This document shows positions 37,019 to 47,194 of a stretch of DNA of 64,000 nt, one piece after another. The DNA is taken from contig JAPXFQ010002804.1 of the NCBI GenBank assembly GCA_028564705.1, forward strand, positions 434,001-498,000. Reading direction: 5' to 3'. The translations under genes and the position numbers were made by a program. A model generated the notes under the pieces. It was not told where the DNA came from, made no database searches, and saw nothing but the letters and a program-made list of their open reading frames with translations. Each line of letters starts with the position of its first letter. Position 1 is the first letter of the stretch. This stretch comes from Apricaphanius iberus. Its lineage: Eukaryota > Chordata > Actinopteri > Cyprinodontiformes > Aphaniidae.

Positions 37019-37600
37019 GAACTCAGTGCCTGAAATTCAAATATGGCTAACAGAGGCCAAAGGCCGCATCTCCGACGTAGAGGACCATGTTGCTAATCTT
37101 GCCTGAAGACAACAGCAAGCTAACTAAACTGTTAAGCATCTCTGGACCCGTACTGACAACCAGGAAAACAGGGTTCACCAAAAGAACCCAAGACTGGTAG
37201 GGCTGAAAGAGGGAAAGGAGACTGGAGACACTTTTAGGGATTTTGTGCAAAATATACTTTCAGATGGTTTGGGACTGAAAGAAGAAGAATATGAGATAGA
37301 ATGGTGTCATAGGATCTTTTACCACGCCCTAATCCCAATCAACCACTACGCAGCTTTTTGGTGAGAATTCTCTGATTCACAGCTCAAGAAAAAGTGCTGG
37401 CTGCTGCCAAAAAAGAAAAACAAAGGGGATACCATGGGAGGACATGACCAAGGAGCGCTCTGCATAGTGAAAACTCCCCAGTGATGAAGACCTCGTGTCA
37501 ACACCAGGTGAAACATATGCTGGTACACCCAGCGACACTCCGGTTTGTCCGGGAATCTGCATTATATTACATGCCCTACAGCAGACGGGAGAGTTTAAAG
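37015..37600 (+). pseudogene. L1 ORF1, C-terminal piece
   Basis: From the joint the frame reads NSVPEIQIWLTEAKGRISDV, EDHVANLA, stop, RQQQAN, stop, TVKHLWTRTDNQENRVHQKN, then PRLVGLKEGKETGDTFRDFV and LGLKEEEYEIEWCHR. These are the coiled-coil end, the NRxRR-type linker and the RRM core of an L1 ORF1 (compare LRIVGLPEGKE and IERAHR). A frameshift follows, then FLVRIL and EKVLAAAKK from the RRM C-terminal side. At least two stops and a frameshift are visible. Confidence 0.85.
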
Positions 37601-37639
37601 AAGCCTATTTTCTATTTAGATAAAAAAAAGGTTAGAAAT

Positions 37640-38527
37640 TGTGTTAATAATGTTACATGGAATATCAATGGTTGTAGTACACCTGTGAAAAGGAATAAAG
37701 TCCTCAATTATCATAAGGCACAGAATACAGACATAGCATTCATACAAGATTCATATGCATTTTGGAAATGAAACAGAAGCCTTAAAAATGAAACGAAGGT
37801 GGGTGGAGAAACTGTTTCATAACTCAGTATCAAGTAAAAGCAGAGGAGTTATGATACTTATCAATAAGAAACTTAATTTTGTATTATTGCAAGAATATAA
37901 AGACACTGAGGGGCGGATAATATTTCTTCAGAGACTTGTAAATGGTGTAATAGTAGAATTATGCAATACAAATGCACCAGATGGATCCAAATTTAGTTCC
38001 TAATATTTTTAGCAAAGAAATAGGTTTGTTTGATATCTGGAGAATAATACACCCTTTTGGAGAGAATATACATACACTCTTAGAAATGTGATTCCCGAAT
38101 AGATTTATTTTTTTTCTGGTTTAGGTGCGAATTTAGTTGGGAATTGTGAAATACGTGTAATCGCTCTAACAGATCATACCCCAGTGGAACCTCATATAGA
38201 TTTACAAGTTGAGAAAAACTTTCATGGCAGATGGAGAAAAAATTATATTATATATTGCATGATAAACAAGTTGTGGCCACATTAGCAGATGCTGTAAATA
38301 TTTTCTTGGAAGTAGATATTTGGATTATGGATAAGTTGGCTACTGTATGGGCTGCTTTAAATGCATTTGTTAGTAAATATTTGGGTTATAGCTCTATAAA
38401 AGCAAAAGAAAGTAAAGAAAAATTACAGATCTTTGAAAAAAAGATTAGTGACTTGAAAGAACACCTGGCAGGCAAATATGATGAAAGCACATTTAGAGGG
38501 ATACGCCAACTAAAATTCTACTTTTAA
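37640..38527 (+). pseudogene. L1 ORF2 endonuclease region, broken
   Basis: The start reads NVTWNINGCSTPVKRNKVLN followed by AFIQDSYA. The first motif corresponds to the metal-site asparagine (SWN.NG) of L1 endonuclease. The second should be QETH and instead reads QDSY, so the catalytic glutamate is changed. Downstream frames give SRGVMILINKKLNFVL, LVGNCEIRVIALTDH near 38130-38180 (partly out of frame) and the ORF at 38231-38527, a lysine-rich linker. After 38527 the reading enters the ORF2 C-terminus. Confidence 0.8.
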
Positions 38528-39400
38528 AAAACAACAACTTTAATATCGGACTAAACAATTGGCAGGAGGTTCATAAAAAATGTTGTCTTTCCCCATATTA
38601 TTTTTGTGACATAATCCTAAAATTAAAATAAGTTTAAAAAAAATGCATTGGCCACAGTGGCTAAAAAAAAGGTATAAAAACTGTTAGTGACCTCTATGAA
38701 GATGACTCATTTATTTCATCTAATGATCTTTAAGAAAATATAACAAAGGGCCATGGCCACTTTTGGAAATAATTACAAATAGGTAGAAAATCATTTTCTC
38801 AGGAGAAAAACCCCAGAGTTTTTTGCAGTTAACGCTTTAACTTAGTATGGCATCAAAATGGTATAATGCCATGATTCTCAAACTGTTGTACGTGTACCAC
38901 CAGTGGTACTCAAGCTTTCCCTAGTGGTACTTGGAGGAAAGTTCTAAATATTTTTTGGAAGAAAAAAAAAAATTCAGAAATGTACCATTCACACAGTGTG
39001 GCTGTGGCTGGCAACAATTATCAATAACGAATCCTTATTAGGAGTAAATAAGCATCATTTTTTAATTGCCTATAGTTAAAAAGCCTTCTCTATTGTATGT
39101 TTCGGTTGGTCACAATAATGGTACTTGGAGAGCTCAACATTTTCTCAGTTGGTACCCACTGTAAAAAGTTTGAGAAATACTGGTATAATGCATGTCCATG
39201 GGTTAAAAACAATACATATAAAAGTCTTAAGATAATATGGGAACATGATTTGGCTTTTGATGAGGAAACAAGGGACTCAATCGTTTCTAATAATGGGCTC
39301 TATATTAGGGAGGCCAAGGGTAAATTTGTGAAATACACAATTCTCAATAGGTATTATTTTACACCATCCACACTCTAGAAAATGGGCATTGGTAAGGATG
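38528..39400 (+). pseudogene. L1 ORF2 C-terminal region after an internal deletion
   Basis: Pieces read MHWPQWLKK, VSDLYEDDSFIS, KGHGHFWK (across frames) and, after the hAT MITE, NACPWVKNNTYKSLKIIWEH, LAFDEETRDSIVSNNGLYI and VKYTILNRYYFTPS. These lie at the far end of L1 ORF2, compare the IWE.DL and ILHR.YYTP motifs. The catalytic RT region that should lie between the linker at 38.5 kb and this segment is absent: about 600 codons are missing between neighbouring bases. Confidence 0.75.
38861..39190. mobile_element. 314-bp hAT MITE inserted in L1 ORF2
   Basis: The element runs 38869-39182. Its left end is ccatgattctcaaactgttg and its right end, reverse-complemented, is cagtatttctcaaactttt; they share the ttctcaaact core. 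It is flanked by gtataatg at 38861-38868 and 39183-39190. The L1 frame reads KWYNACPW once one copy is removed, confirming the insertion site. The 'gtggtac' phrases inside are typical of a common fish MITE. Confidence 0.88.
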
Positions 39401-39764
39401 AGATATGCTGGATGGAGCATGATGTATGGGACCGAACAATGGTTTTTCCAATATGGTGCAGCATCCTGACATACATGGAGGGCTGCTTTAAGTGTAGAAT
39501 ACCTAGATCACCTAGACTGTGCTAACTGGGGGACAAAAACGAGGCTGCAAGAGTTAGATAAAGCAATTTTCAGAGTGTTAAATACTGGACTTGTAACCTG
39601 TGCTCATCTTATTTAATCCAATGGAAAACAAACCAGACTAACTCTCTAAATGTGGAGAGAGGGTTGGTTGCAGAGAAATTCAATACTGCAATACTGCCTC
39701 TCAAGCTCGGTTTGACTTCAGTCGGATTGAGGTGTATACATTTATTTTAAAAGTTTTTATTTCA

Positions 39765-40550
39765 GTCACTAGCACTGATTTCTCATCTTTGTATTGTATA
39801 GTTTGACTCATGAAAGACTTCAAGGTTTCCTTAATGCTTCTTATAAACCACAACCATGCCTAAAGCATTCTGATTACTGAATATTATGGCTTTGAAAATA
39901 ATCAATACCCCCTTCTGCCTCACGTTTAGCTTTAGGAAATTATTTCCATTTGTTGCTTCAACAGCAAAATATGCAGTTTAAGTCATTTGCATGCTATAGC
40001 ACAAAACCCTACATTTCCTTTTAGAAGCCATTAAAGATACCCATATATTACAACAAAGCAAGGATAAAATGAGTGTTATTCAATGGGTAGCTATTACACG
40101 GAGCATTCAAGTGGATGTGAACATCCCAGAGGGAGTGCACTGCAATAAACACATGGTGAAACTGATCACAGGGAAGGGTTATCAACGCATGAATACTGCA
40201 TCAAAACAAATACGGCTGTCAGCGAGCAATTACCCAGATAATGTGTGATGATAAGGACAGCGCCGATCATTTACACAGCTGACATTTGGAATAATAGGTT
40301 AAAGCATGAAGGACCCGGAGGTCCAAACCCGTGTCTATTAACCTTTGTGGGGAGAATACTGTATGCCCAGTGAGGGAAGGACAGAAAGACAAGGAGACAC
40401 CGGGACTGAGCAGGAAGGTTCTTCTTCTGGACCATTTCACAAATCTAAAGGACTGACTCATGAGTGAATGAGTATAAACTCATGAAATGAGTTAGTGAAA
40501 TACACTTTTTTTTAAATATTATAATCTACTAAATGGGTCTTTCTTGGGAA
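39765..40550. other. Unique non-coding stretch
   Basis: No gene or repeat was recognised. The segment 40100-40290 is balanced in composition with homeodomain-type and GATA-type words (gcaattaccc, gatgataagg) and could be regulatory. Confidence 0.4.
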
Positions 40551-40553
40551 CTT

Positions 40554-41044
40554 TTTTTACTCGAGATGCACGATCCACTGTTTTCGTTTCCGATACAGAT
40601 ATCTGAGGTTCATAATCTGCCGATACCGATCCAAACACTACTGAAATACATAAACTGTGTGCTGTGAGGAAAAGGCACTATGAAGGAAAAATACCACTTT
40701 TTTCAAACCAATACAACACCAATATTTCGCTCTGACTACTTATCTATGCCGAATACCAATTCCAATACTTCTACCACACACAAAAAATGTAGTAAATTGG
40801 AAGACAGGTTTTGTTTTTTTCCCCTGCTTCTTACAACAAATAATGGTGAATTAGATAAAAAAATATTCATAAAAAATGACCCAAAAGTAAAATTTCAAGT
40901 GAAAAACCAAACATTTTCTGTGAAATTATGGCAGTGTCCACATTTTAGGCATTGGTTCATGATATCGGTTAACAAACCGATAGAGATACGAGTACATTAG
41001 AACGGTATCGCGGTATCTGTATCAGTGCATCCCTAATTTTTACT
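40554..41044. mobile_element. 475-bp hAT-type MITE with 8-bp target duplication
   Basis: The element runs 40562-41036. Its left end cgagatgcacgatcc and its right end, reverse-complemented (ttagggatgcactgatac), share the gatgcac core imperfectly. It is flanked by tttttact at 40554-40561 and 41037-41044. Internal 'gataccgat' and 'tatcggt' motifs are repeated near both ends. The 106-codon ORF at 40680-41000 lies wholly inside the MITE and is not a gene. The flanking T-run makes the target duplication slightly less decisive. Confidence 0.75.
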
Positions 41045-41049
41045 TTGAA

Positions 41050-42890
41050 AAGCTTAGAGACACGTTGTCGGATGTTTATGTGTTTAGCTGTTTGAAAGTA
41101 AAGCAGCTTAACATCGGTCTGTTAGTATATAGACTTTTTTTGTCTACTTTGGGCAGACAAGGCAGACTTAGGTTTTCAGAACATTCATTTTGTTCAAATA
41201 GCAGTAGAACAGCCGAGACGGTTAAACAGAGGGGAAGATCCGGACATCTAGCTTTAGAAATAAAACAAAAAGAGCCAGCCGAAGGAGTGCATCTGAGCAC
41301 AGTGCCTCGAATGTGATCTGAGAACTCTGAAACAAGTCCAAACGCTCCAATGGTTTTCACTTAGGTCAAGCTTACACGCTGCTGCTTCTGGCTGGCTGCA
41401 ATATTTTAGATAAAACTGCAAGTATTATTCTGGCTGAGATACTTTTACAGGGAGGTTCAGCAAAAACTAACTGTGAAGCAGATCTATAGAAGCAGCTTAG
41501 GTCAGCTACTGAGAGAGAAGCGAAAATCCGCGCTGTTGTTTCACAGTGTGACAGCCGAAAGGAGAACCTGCGCACACACATATCTGTTTATTTTAGTCCG
41601 CATATCTTACTACAGAAGAAAACGGCAAACAGCAAACCTGTTTCACTCCAAACAAATCACGACTGAGAATAATCACTATAATAGGAGTAACTGTGTTGGA
41701 GAGCTCATAAATTACAGATTCAAGTAGATTTCACTTTGCTCAAGGCCAAGCGAGAGCTTCTTAGTGCGATAGACAGCGGAATCAGATCTCTAATTTGTCT
41801 TGTGGGTTGTTGTTTTTTTCTTCTTGTTATTCGGTAAAACACCAGTCTGAAGCAGAAGTTATATTACAATTCAATTCAATGACTCCAGTCAGCTTAGATG
41901 TCTTTTCACCCAGATAAATGTCTCCACGTGCAAAAAATGGTAATTCATCACAGCAACGACCAGTGCATGAGACAAATGAAGAACAAAGACATAAAGCTTT
42001 AGATGATGACCGAGTCATTGGCAGTAAACTAAGCTGACTAGATTAGGGCAAAATCAAGTTGTGAGAGACAAAACTGGGAAGACTGGAAACTGGGAATATT
42101 GAACATTACGAACGAAGGATAACAAATAAGGAGTTTTCAAGGATTAGGAAAGGAAGAAGACCATAGAGATGTGTTACGGATGTAACAAAGGAGAATATGG
42201 GGAGGGTAAGGCCTAAATAATACGGACTGACAGCACCATCATCCATCGACGCAAGGCCTCTCCTTCCCCTACATAAGGACGGACGGAATCGAGCCCCATT
42301 TTCAAACTATTCATGTCTGTCAACATAGAGCCTATGCTTGTGATTGCTCAGCTCAGCAACATCCGGAGATCGTTTTTTATCTAATTGGGTATTTTGCGAT
42401 TTTGAGCACAAGGAGGTGTAGAGAACAACAAAAAATGCTGCTGTGTTTATACACAGCAGCCTGTTTTTACAGTATTCTATGAGCTGCACTTCTAGTAAAA
42501 AGCTTTACAGCTTAATCAAAACTCTGTGGTCCATTTCTCCTTGAGGGGGAAATGCGTTCACAAGCTGATAAACCAACTCTAATTAACCAGAATCTATGTT
42601 GCAACGGTAGGCAGACCCGGCATGAAAATACAGCACCCCATGCTGTCCTCGTCGGTAATTGCTTTGCAACACAGAAAAATCAACGGAGAACGGAGAGAAA
42701 GAAACAGAGTACTATAAACGAAAAACGTCTCCGTCAATACGTCTGCATCTGGGTGCAAAGTTGCTCTTAGAGAAGTATAAAGTAGGCTTTAATGTCATGC
42801 AAAGGGCGTAGCATTGATCATCTTTGATTATTGGCTTAATCAATTGTTAAGTCTATTCACCCATCTATCCATCCAGCTATCCATCCAGGT
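41050..42890. other. Mostly unique non-coding stretch
   Basis: No gene was recognised. Several short ORFs occur between 41.1 and 42.8 kb on both strands, overlapping each other, without motifs. Confidence 0.5.
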
Positions 42891-42899
42891 TAGTAGGTT

Positions 42900-42935
42900 A
42901 TGTAGGTTATTTCTTAATTAAGAAATAACCTACAT
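42900..42935. repeat. 36-bp perfect palindrome without spacer
   Basis: The sequence reads identically on both strands over 36 bp (18-bp arms centred on ttaattaa at 42917/42918). The inner halves are atgtaggttatttcttaa and its complement. The base pair just outside does not match. It follows a (CATC)-type degenerate repeat at 42859-42888. Confidence 0.97.
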
Positions 42936-42949
42936 CCAAGGCACACTTT

Positions 42950-43350
42950 TGCCAAAAGAACAACTCCGGTTCATTCTGGGCAAAGCCAAAACATATATCA
43001 GGTCCTCCAGCCAGTTCTGGGTCTGCCACAAGGTTTCCTCCCAATAGAACATCCAGGGCAAACCTCCAGGAGAAGATGTCTAGGATGCTTGCTGATTGGA
43101 GGCTAAAACCTCAATAGACCTCATTTGATGTAGAGTAGCAGCTTTTACTCAGCGCTTCTCTTCACCGTTAAACAAGCTGATTTAAGTTGCTTCTAACCGG
43201 GATCTTAAGCATGTTTTGGCTCTAGTGATCAAAGATGAAGATCCGTATGTCAACGGATGTAAATCCTTGTGCTTTCATCTAAGACCTTTCTTCACAACAA
43301 CAGTCCAGAGCAGTGCTGCATTACGGCAGGCGAGGCCCTTATCTGTCCAA
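42950..43350 (-). mobile_element. Degenerate RTE-like LINE fragment
   Basis: In nucleotide sequence the block resembles the C-terminal region of a common fish LINE: 'gggtctgccacaaggtttcc', 'tcccaatagaacatcc', 'gatgaagatccgtatgtc' and 'acaacagtccagagcag' occur in that order. In intact relatives these correspond on the other strand to the RT end (the ..DRVRSSDIRRELG.. region). No usable frame remains, so the assignment rests on remembered nucleotide phrases. Confidence 0.45.
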
Positions 43351-44140
43351 CTACCTCCTGCTCCACACTATGATTAGTCATGAATTGGATACTTGGGAGG
43401 CTTCTCTAGAGAGAGAGAGATGCCTTTTCTTTTGGCTGTGAATTCTGACCTCATTTCTCCTGTCTAGAAGCCAGCTGAGACGAGACATCCTGGATCCTGT
43501 AGCTGAATATGTAAAGCACACTCAGACTTGTTGTCATAGCTGGGTATAGTCAAACGTGTTTACACTGTCTGAATATGTAAATATGAATATTATTCTGACA
43601 CTGGTCGTTCTGTGGTTCAGCCAACGAAAAAGAAAAGACGAAAACTTCTCACATATCTTGCCTTTTTAAAAAAAAAAAGCTTGATCAGGTTGTGGAAGTA
43701 GAATTTCATCCAGAGGGAAGAAAGAAATTAACCAAGCTGGCAATGCATAGACTGTATAATACCAAAGTGTGGTTGGCAGGGTGCTAGGAAGGTAATTGAA
43801 ACATATGGACTTAATGAAGATTTATAGAAGTAAAACAGATTTTATGAAGCAGATGGTTTCCATACGATCCTCAACAACATGTGTGCTCATGACAGAACAA
43901 ACCACTCTGATAAAACCATCTCTATTTTCTTTTTCTTTTAGAACACATAAGCTTATCCACTTAAATCACACCTAAAAATCGAAATCAAACAGTTTAACAT
44001 TAAAAGTCACCTGCTGGGGAGAGGAAATTATGAGCGTCCCCCAACAAACCAATGTGTCAGAATCTTTTTTTAAAGGATTTATACAATTAGATATTTGTAG
44101 ACTTTTCTACAAGTACAAACAGTACCTTTGTTACAAGTAC

Positions 44141-44181
44141 AAATGTAACAGTACCTTTGTTACAAAGGTACTGTTACATTT
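44141..44181. repeat. Perfect 19-bp hairpin with 3-nt loop
   Basis: The left arm aaatgtaacagtacctttg is followed by tta and its exact complement. The word acagtacctttgttacaa also occurs directly repeated about 29 bp upstream (44119-44136), so the hairpin lies in a small local duplication. Confidence 0.97.
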
Positions 44182-44390
44182 AATAGATATAACAAAGGAG
44201 TTTTGGTCTCTGGAAACAAATAATGAAGAAAAGTGGAGTGATTCCTAACTCTTTCAAGCTGCTAAATAAAACATCTCAGATTTATACCCAGAGGTGTTTA
44301 GGGTTCACAGATTTGATTTAACCAAAATAGTCTTGACGTCTGTGGAGAGGAGAAAAGCATCTTTGTGGTCAAAGAATACTCTCGTTGCTG

Positions 44391-44510
44391 GGGGCGACTG
44401 CTCACTGGGTAGAGTAATTGGCTTGTAATTGGAGGGTTGTAGCTTCGATTCCAGCTGTTGCCTGTCACATGTCGTCGTGCCCTTAGGCAAGGCACTTACA
44501 TCTAGTTCAC
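44391..44510 (+). mobile_element. tRNA-headed SINE fragment
   Basis: It starts gggggcgactgctcactggg, then has gtaattggagggttgtagc and the B-box-like cttcgattccagc, and continues through 'tgtcacatgtcgtcgtgccc' and 'aggcaaggcactta'. This head and body are a common fish SINE pattern related to the copies at 10868 and 25291. It fades out near 44600. Confidence 0.7.
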
Positions 44511-44879
44511 ATGGCAGGATGTTTCTGCCAATCTTGCCCCGATTTTGCCCCTTCCAACAGGTATAGATCAGTACGGGCTAAGTGCGTGATGTAGTAAAGA
44601 AAATATATAACAAATTAATCTCGATATCTTAGCAAGTAGAATCTCTGCTCCTTCTGTGTCCATTCCTTTATCCCCAAAAAAGTAATAAAGAGTATCAAGA
44701 AAGGAGGAGGAAAATATTTAGTAGATCCTGTTCCTGCTGTGCAGTTGGATGAAATGCGACATGAGTGTCAGACTATATATGCTTTTTAAAACATGTTTCT
44801 TAAGTAAAAAAACAAACAAAAACAACAATCAGAAATTTGCTATTTAGACTGTCAAAAAAAATATCGCATAGTTTTAAAG

Positions 44880-45260
44880 ATGCACTCTGGAACTTACCTT
44901 AAAAACATGTGTGTTTGAAATTATTTGTGGGTACACCAGCATTTATTATGTTCATTTTCGGGGCTGTCACTACATGGGAAGGTCTCGGTGCTGAAAACTG
45001 CGCAATATAACTTTTCTCTCGCGGGTTGCCTCCCGAAAGTACTGACCGAGTTTTGCTTTACAGCAGTACGCTTCATGCTGCCAAATGGATATAAACAAAT
45101 ACGAGGTTTTGAGACTTGAGCCATGGCTTATCCACCAAATAACCCAAAGAAGATGCTATCAGGAGAAGTGAGGAAAAGAAAAAGAGGAAGTGTTAAAACG
45201 CAGCATCTCAACTCATAACTAGGTTGTTCCCTCGTTAAAGCCTAGAACTAACAGCGCACG
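44880..45260. mobile_element. Repeat-like block with GT donor on the minus strand
   Basis: A strong minus-strand donor (AAG|GTAAGTTCC, boundary at 44898/44897) and a GC-richer body with a plus-strand start MAYPPNNPKKMLSGEVRKRK give the look of the first-exon/promoter part of a fish transposon gene. The 'RKRK' end recalls the block at 27.1 kb. No termini were located. It may instead be unique DNA. Confidence 0.3.
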
Positions 45261-45494
45261 TCCCACAGTTCCTCCATCTGCCTCAGAGAGCAGTAAGACA
45301 CAAGATGACACAGGTCAGACAACACTTCATTCCTGCTTTGAAATATAATTGCACTAAACTATGTCAAAAAACAACATTCTATATTAGCAATATTAGTTAA
45401 AACTTATATGATCTTGTGAAGGCACTTAGGTTTTGTAACTCCAACCTTTCTTCAGGATAATTGATACTATGCTGCCTGTCTAATCAGTAACTTC

Positions 45495-45659
45495 TGTAAG
45501 GATATTATGCTCCAACACATGTCCAGCTTGCTGTTGATCTGGCAGCCTTGGGCATGTAGTCGCTCCTCCTCCAGCTGTTTGGGGCTACTGAGGCTAGAGG
45601 TCTCCTGGTCCAGCTTGGGCATACTCTCAAAGTCAAACTTTTCAACCTGGATGGCCATC
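45495..45659 (-). CDS. Candidate exon of an unidentified gene
   Basis: On the minus strand a tract ending in tgctgttacag precedes GATGGCCATCCAG. The open frame then reads MAIQVEKFDFESMPKLDQET, SSLSSPKQLEEERLHAQGCQ and INSKLDM. Acidic, serine and glutamine/glutamate-rich stretches and the absence of repeats give it a genuine coding look. The 3' end is uncertain: the frame stays open to a stop near 45467, and the two possible donors (ACAT|GTGTTG near 45512, AGAA|GTTACT near 45493) are weak. The ATG context is good, so it could be a first coding exon. No family recognised. Confidence 0.4.
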
Positions 45660-45803
45660 CTGTAACAGCAAATTTGAGAAAAAAAAGTGATAAGAGAGTT
45701 ATCTTATGAGCATTTGTTCCAATTTACAGATTAAAACAACAAATAGTTTTTTTTTTTTATTACTTCTGACCATTTTGTAGTTTTAAAAGTTAATTAAGGT
45801 TAT

Positions 45804-46344
45804 GTCAATAATAGTGGTGCCACAATTCCTCAAATCCTCGATTTGATTTGTTTTCAAATTTAAGGTCACGATTCCATTGGATTCTCTATTTTTTTCCCCT
45901 TCTTGCAGTACAGAGCCCTATGCCATTTTTAGACTAGTCTGGTCTATGATCATTGGTTTTATTCATTACATTTTGTACAGTAAATCTCATTTAATTTTAC
46001 ATAAAAGTGATGCAATTACCATTATTCTTTATAATGCATAACATTTGGCATTAAACTGAAATAATTTATTTACATTATTGTATTTACAATGAATCAATAC
46101 ACTTATAAGTGTAAAAAATATTGTTTAGATAAATAACAGAAATGATTAGTAACAGAGGGTGCCATCTAGTGAATATTTTTAGTTACTGCAACTCTACTAC
46201 TCTGAGCTCCGGATGGCTCAGAGAAACCAGCTAACTTAGAGCAAAAAGTGGTAACGACCTTTCGATGCGAAAGGTCGTTACATAATTTCGATCAATTTCA
46301 ATAAAACAAAAAAAAATCGAGATTGTGACACCTCTAGTCAATAA
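45804..46344. mobile_element. 525-bp hAT-type MITE with perfect 8-bp TSD
   Basis: The element runs 45812-46336, from tagtggtgccacaat to attgtgacacctcta, an imperfect inverted repeat. It is flanked by gtcaataa at 45804-45811 and 46337-46344. Inside, at 46251-46281, lies a perfect 14-bp hairpin near the right end. No transposase frame is present. Confidence 0.88.
46251..46281. repeat. Perfect 14-bp hairpin with 3-nt loop inside the hAT MITE
   Basis: Arms gtaacgacctttcg and its exact complement are separated by atg. It sits about 55 bp inside the right end of the MITE. Confidence 0.95.
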
Positions 46345-46671
46345 TATTGTTAAGCTCAAGTGAAAGCATAACAAAATTTATAGTTCAAAGGAAGTACCTT
46401 GATATGTTTCAACTGTAGCCAAAAATCTCTAAATTGTGCAACAATAACAGAGACACAAAATTGTTTTCAAATAAAACAATTAACATACACTATGGCAAGC
46501 TATCATATATATTTATATGATAGGTAAATCAATACCTAAATCACAAAAAGACTCAAAACACCTTAATGTTGGAGGCTCTTTAAGCATTCGGCATACCGAG
46601 GTGAGTTACAATTGCAGTGCAGGGTGAGATTTAGGATTTCGCCACACTGCCACTTTATTGTCTTTCTACTC

Positions 46672-47075
46672 TCCAGTTGGATTACTTGTCATGATTTTAA
46701 CAGTTAACTTCATATTATATTGCAGTGTTTTTCTCTCCACAGAAACTACACCTGGGCTAACGTTCTGCTCAGCTGTGATGCCTTGTTGGAAGGAGACATT
46801 GGCTGTGATGATGGCCCTATTAACTGAATGCTCCCCCTCTCCTGTTATCACTTTTTTCTTTTGTTTCATAGAAAGTACTGCTGCTTACGGTTTTCTGTTG
46901 TTTTTGTGTCTTTTGTGTATATCTTCTCAAACTCCTAGTTGGTTGTTACAGATGGTTGACCGTGCTGAGCAAGGTGCAGGTTCTGCTGGAGGTTTGTTCC
47001 TGTTAAAGGACAGGTTTTGCTTCTCTAATCTTACTACATGCCTGCTCAGTATGACGGATGGCATTAAAGTCAACG
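46672..47075 (+). mobile_element. L2-like repeat, 5' part of the 11171-type family
   Basis: Compared with 11171-11540 it keeps the same order: 'cagtgtttttctctccacag', 'gctcagctgtgatgcc', 'ggttctgctggaggtttgtt' and 'gcctgctcagtatga'. It lacks the gcgctatat tail. The 165-codon ORF at 46658-47155, the longest in the window, coincides with this repeat and has no known domain; it is a chance frame. Confidence 0.6.
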
Positions 47076-47110
47076 ACACAACCCAGGGAACTGTCAAGTC
47101 AAATTATTTG

Positions 47111-47190
47111 GTAAGGAAATTCTTATTATTTAATAAGGAAATTTTTATTATTTAATAAGGACATTTTTATTATTTAATAAGGACATTTTT
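47111..47190. repeat. 22-bp tandem repeat, 3.6 copies
   Basis: The unit ataaggacatttttattatt plus ta is repeated at 47111, 47133, 47155 and 47177, with very few substitutions (aaa in the first two copies versus aca in the last two). Confidence 0.9.
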
Positions 47191-47194
47191 GAAT

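Larger units (their letters stand above)
35715..39760 (+). mobile_element. L1 (Tx1-like) LINE, plus strand, with two later insertions
   Basis: ORF1 begins at 35731, is split by a TTAA-type element (35935-37014), and resumes to about 37600. ORF2 begins near 37640 with the endonuclease, then jumps near 38525 to the C-terminal region: the RT core is missing. The C-terminal region is itself split by a hAT MITE (38869-39182) and continues to at least 39400. The end near 39760 is approximate. Stops and frameshifts run throughout, so the copy is long dead. The order of events is L1 insertion first, then the two DNA elements. Confidence 0.85.

Noticed and set aside
40680..41000. 106-codon ORF
   Set aside because: Lies entirely inside a hAT-type MITE with mapped ends.
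46658..47155. Longest ORF in the window (165 codons)
   Set aside because: It coincides with a decayed L2-like repeat that also occurs at 11.2 and 54.6 kb, and the peptide has no recognisable domain.
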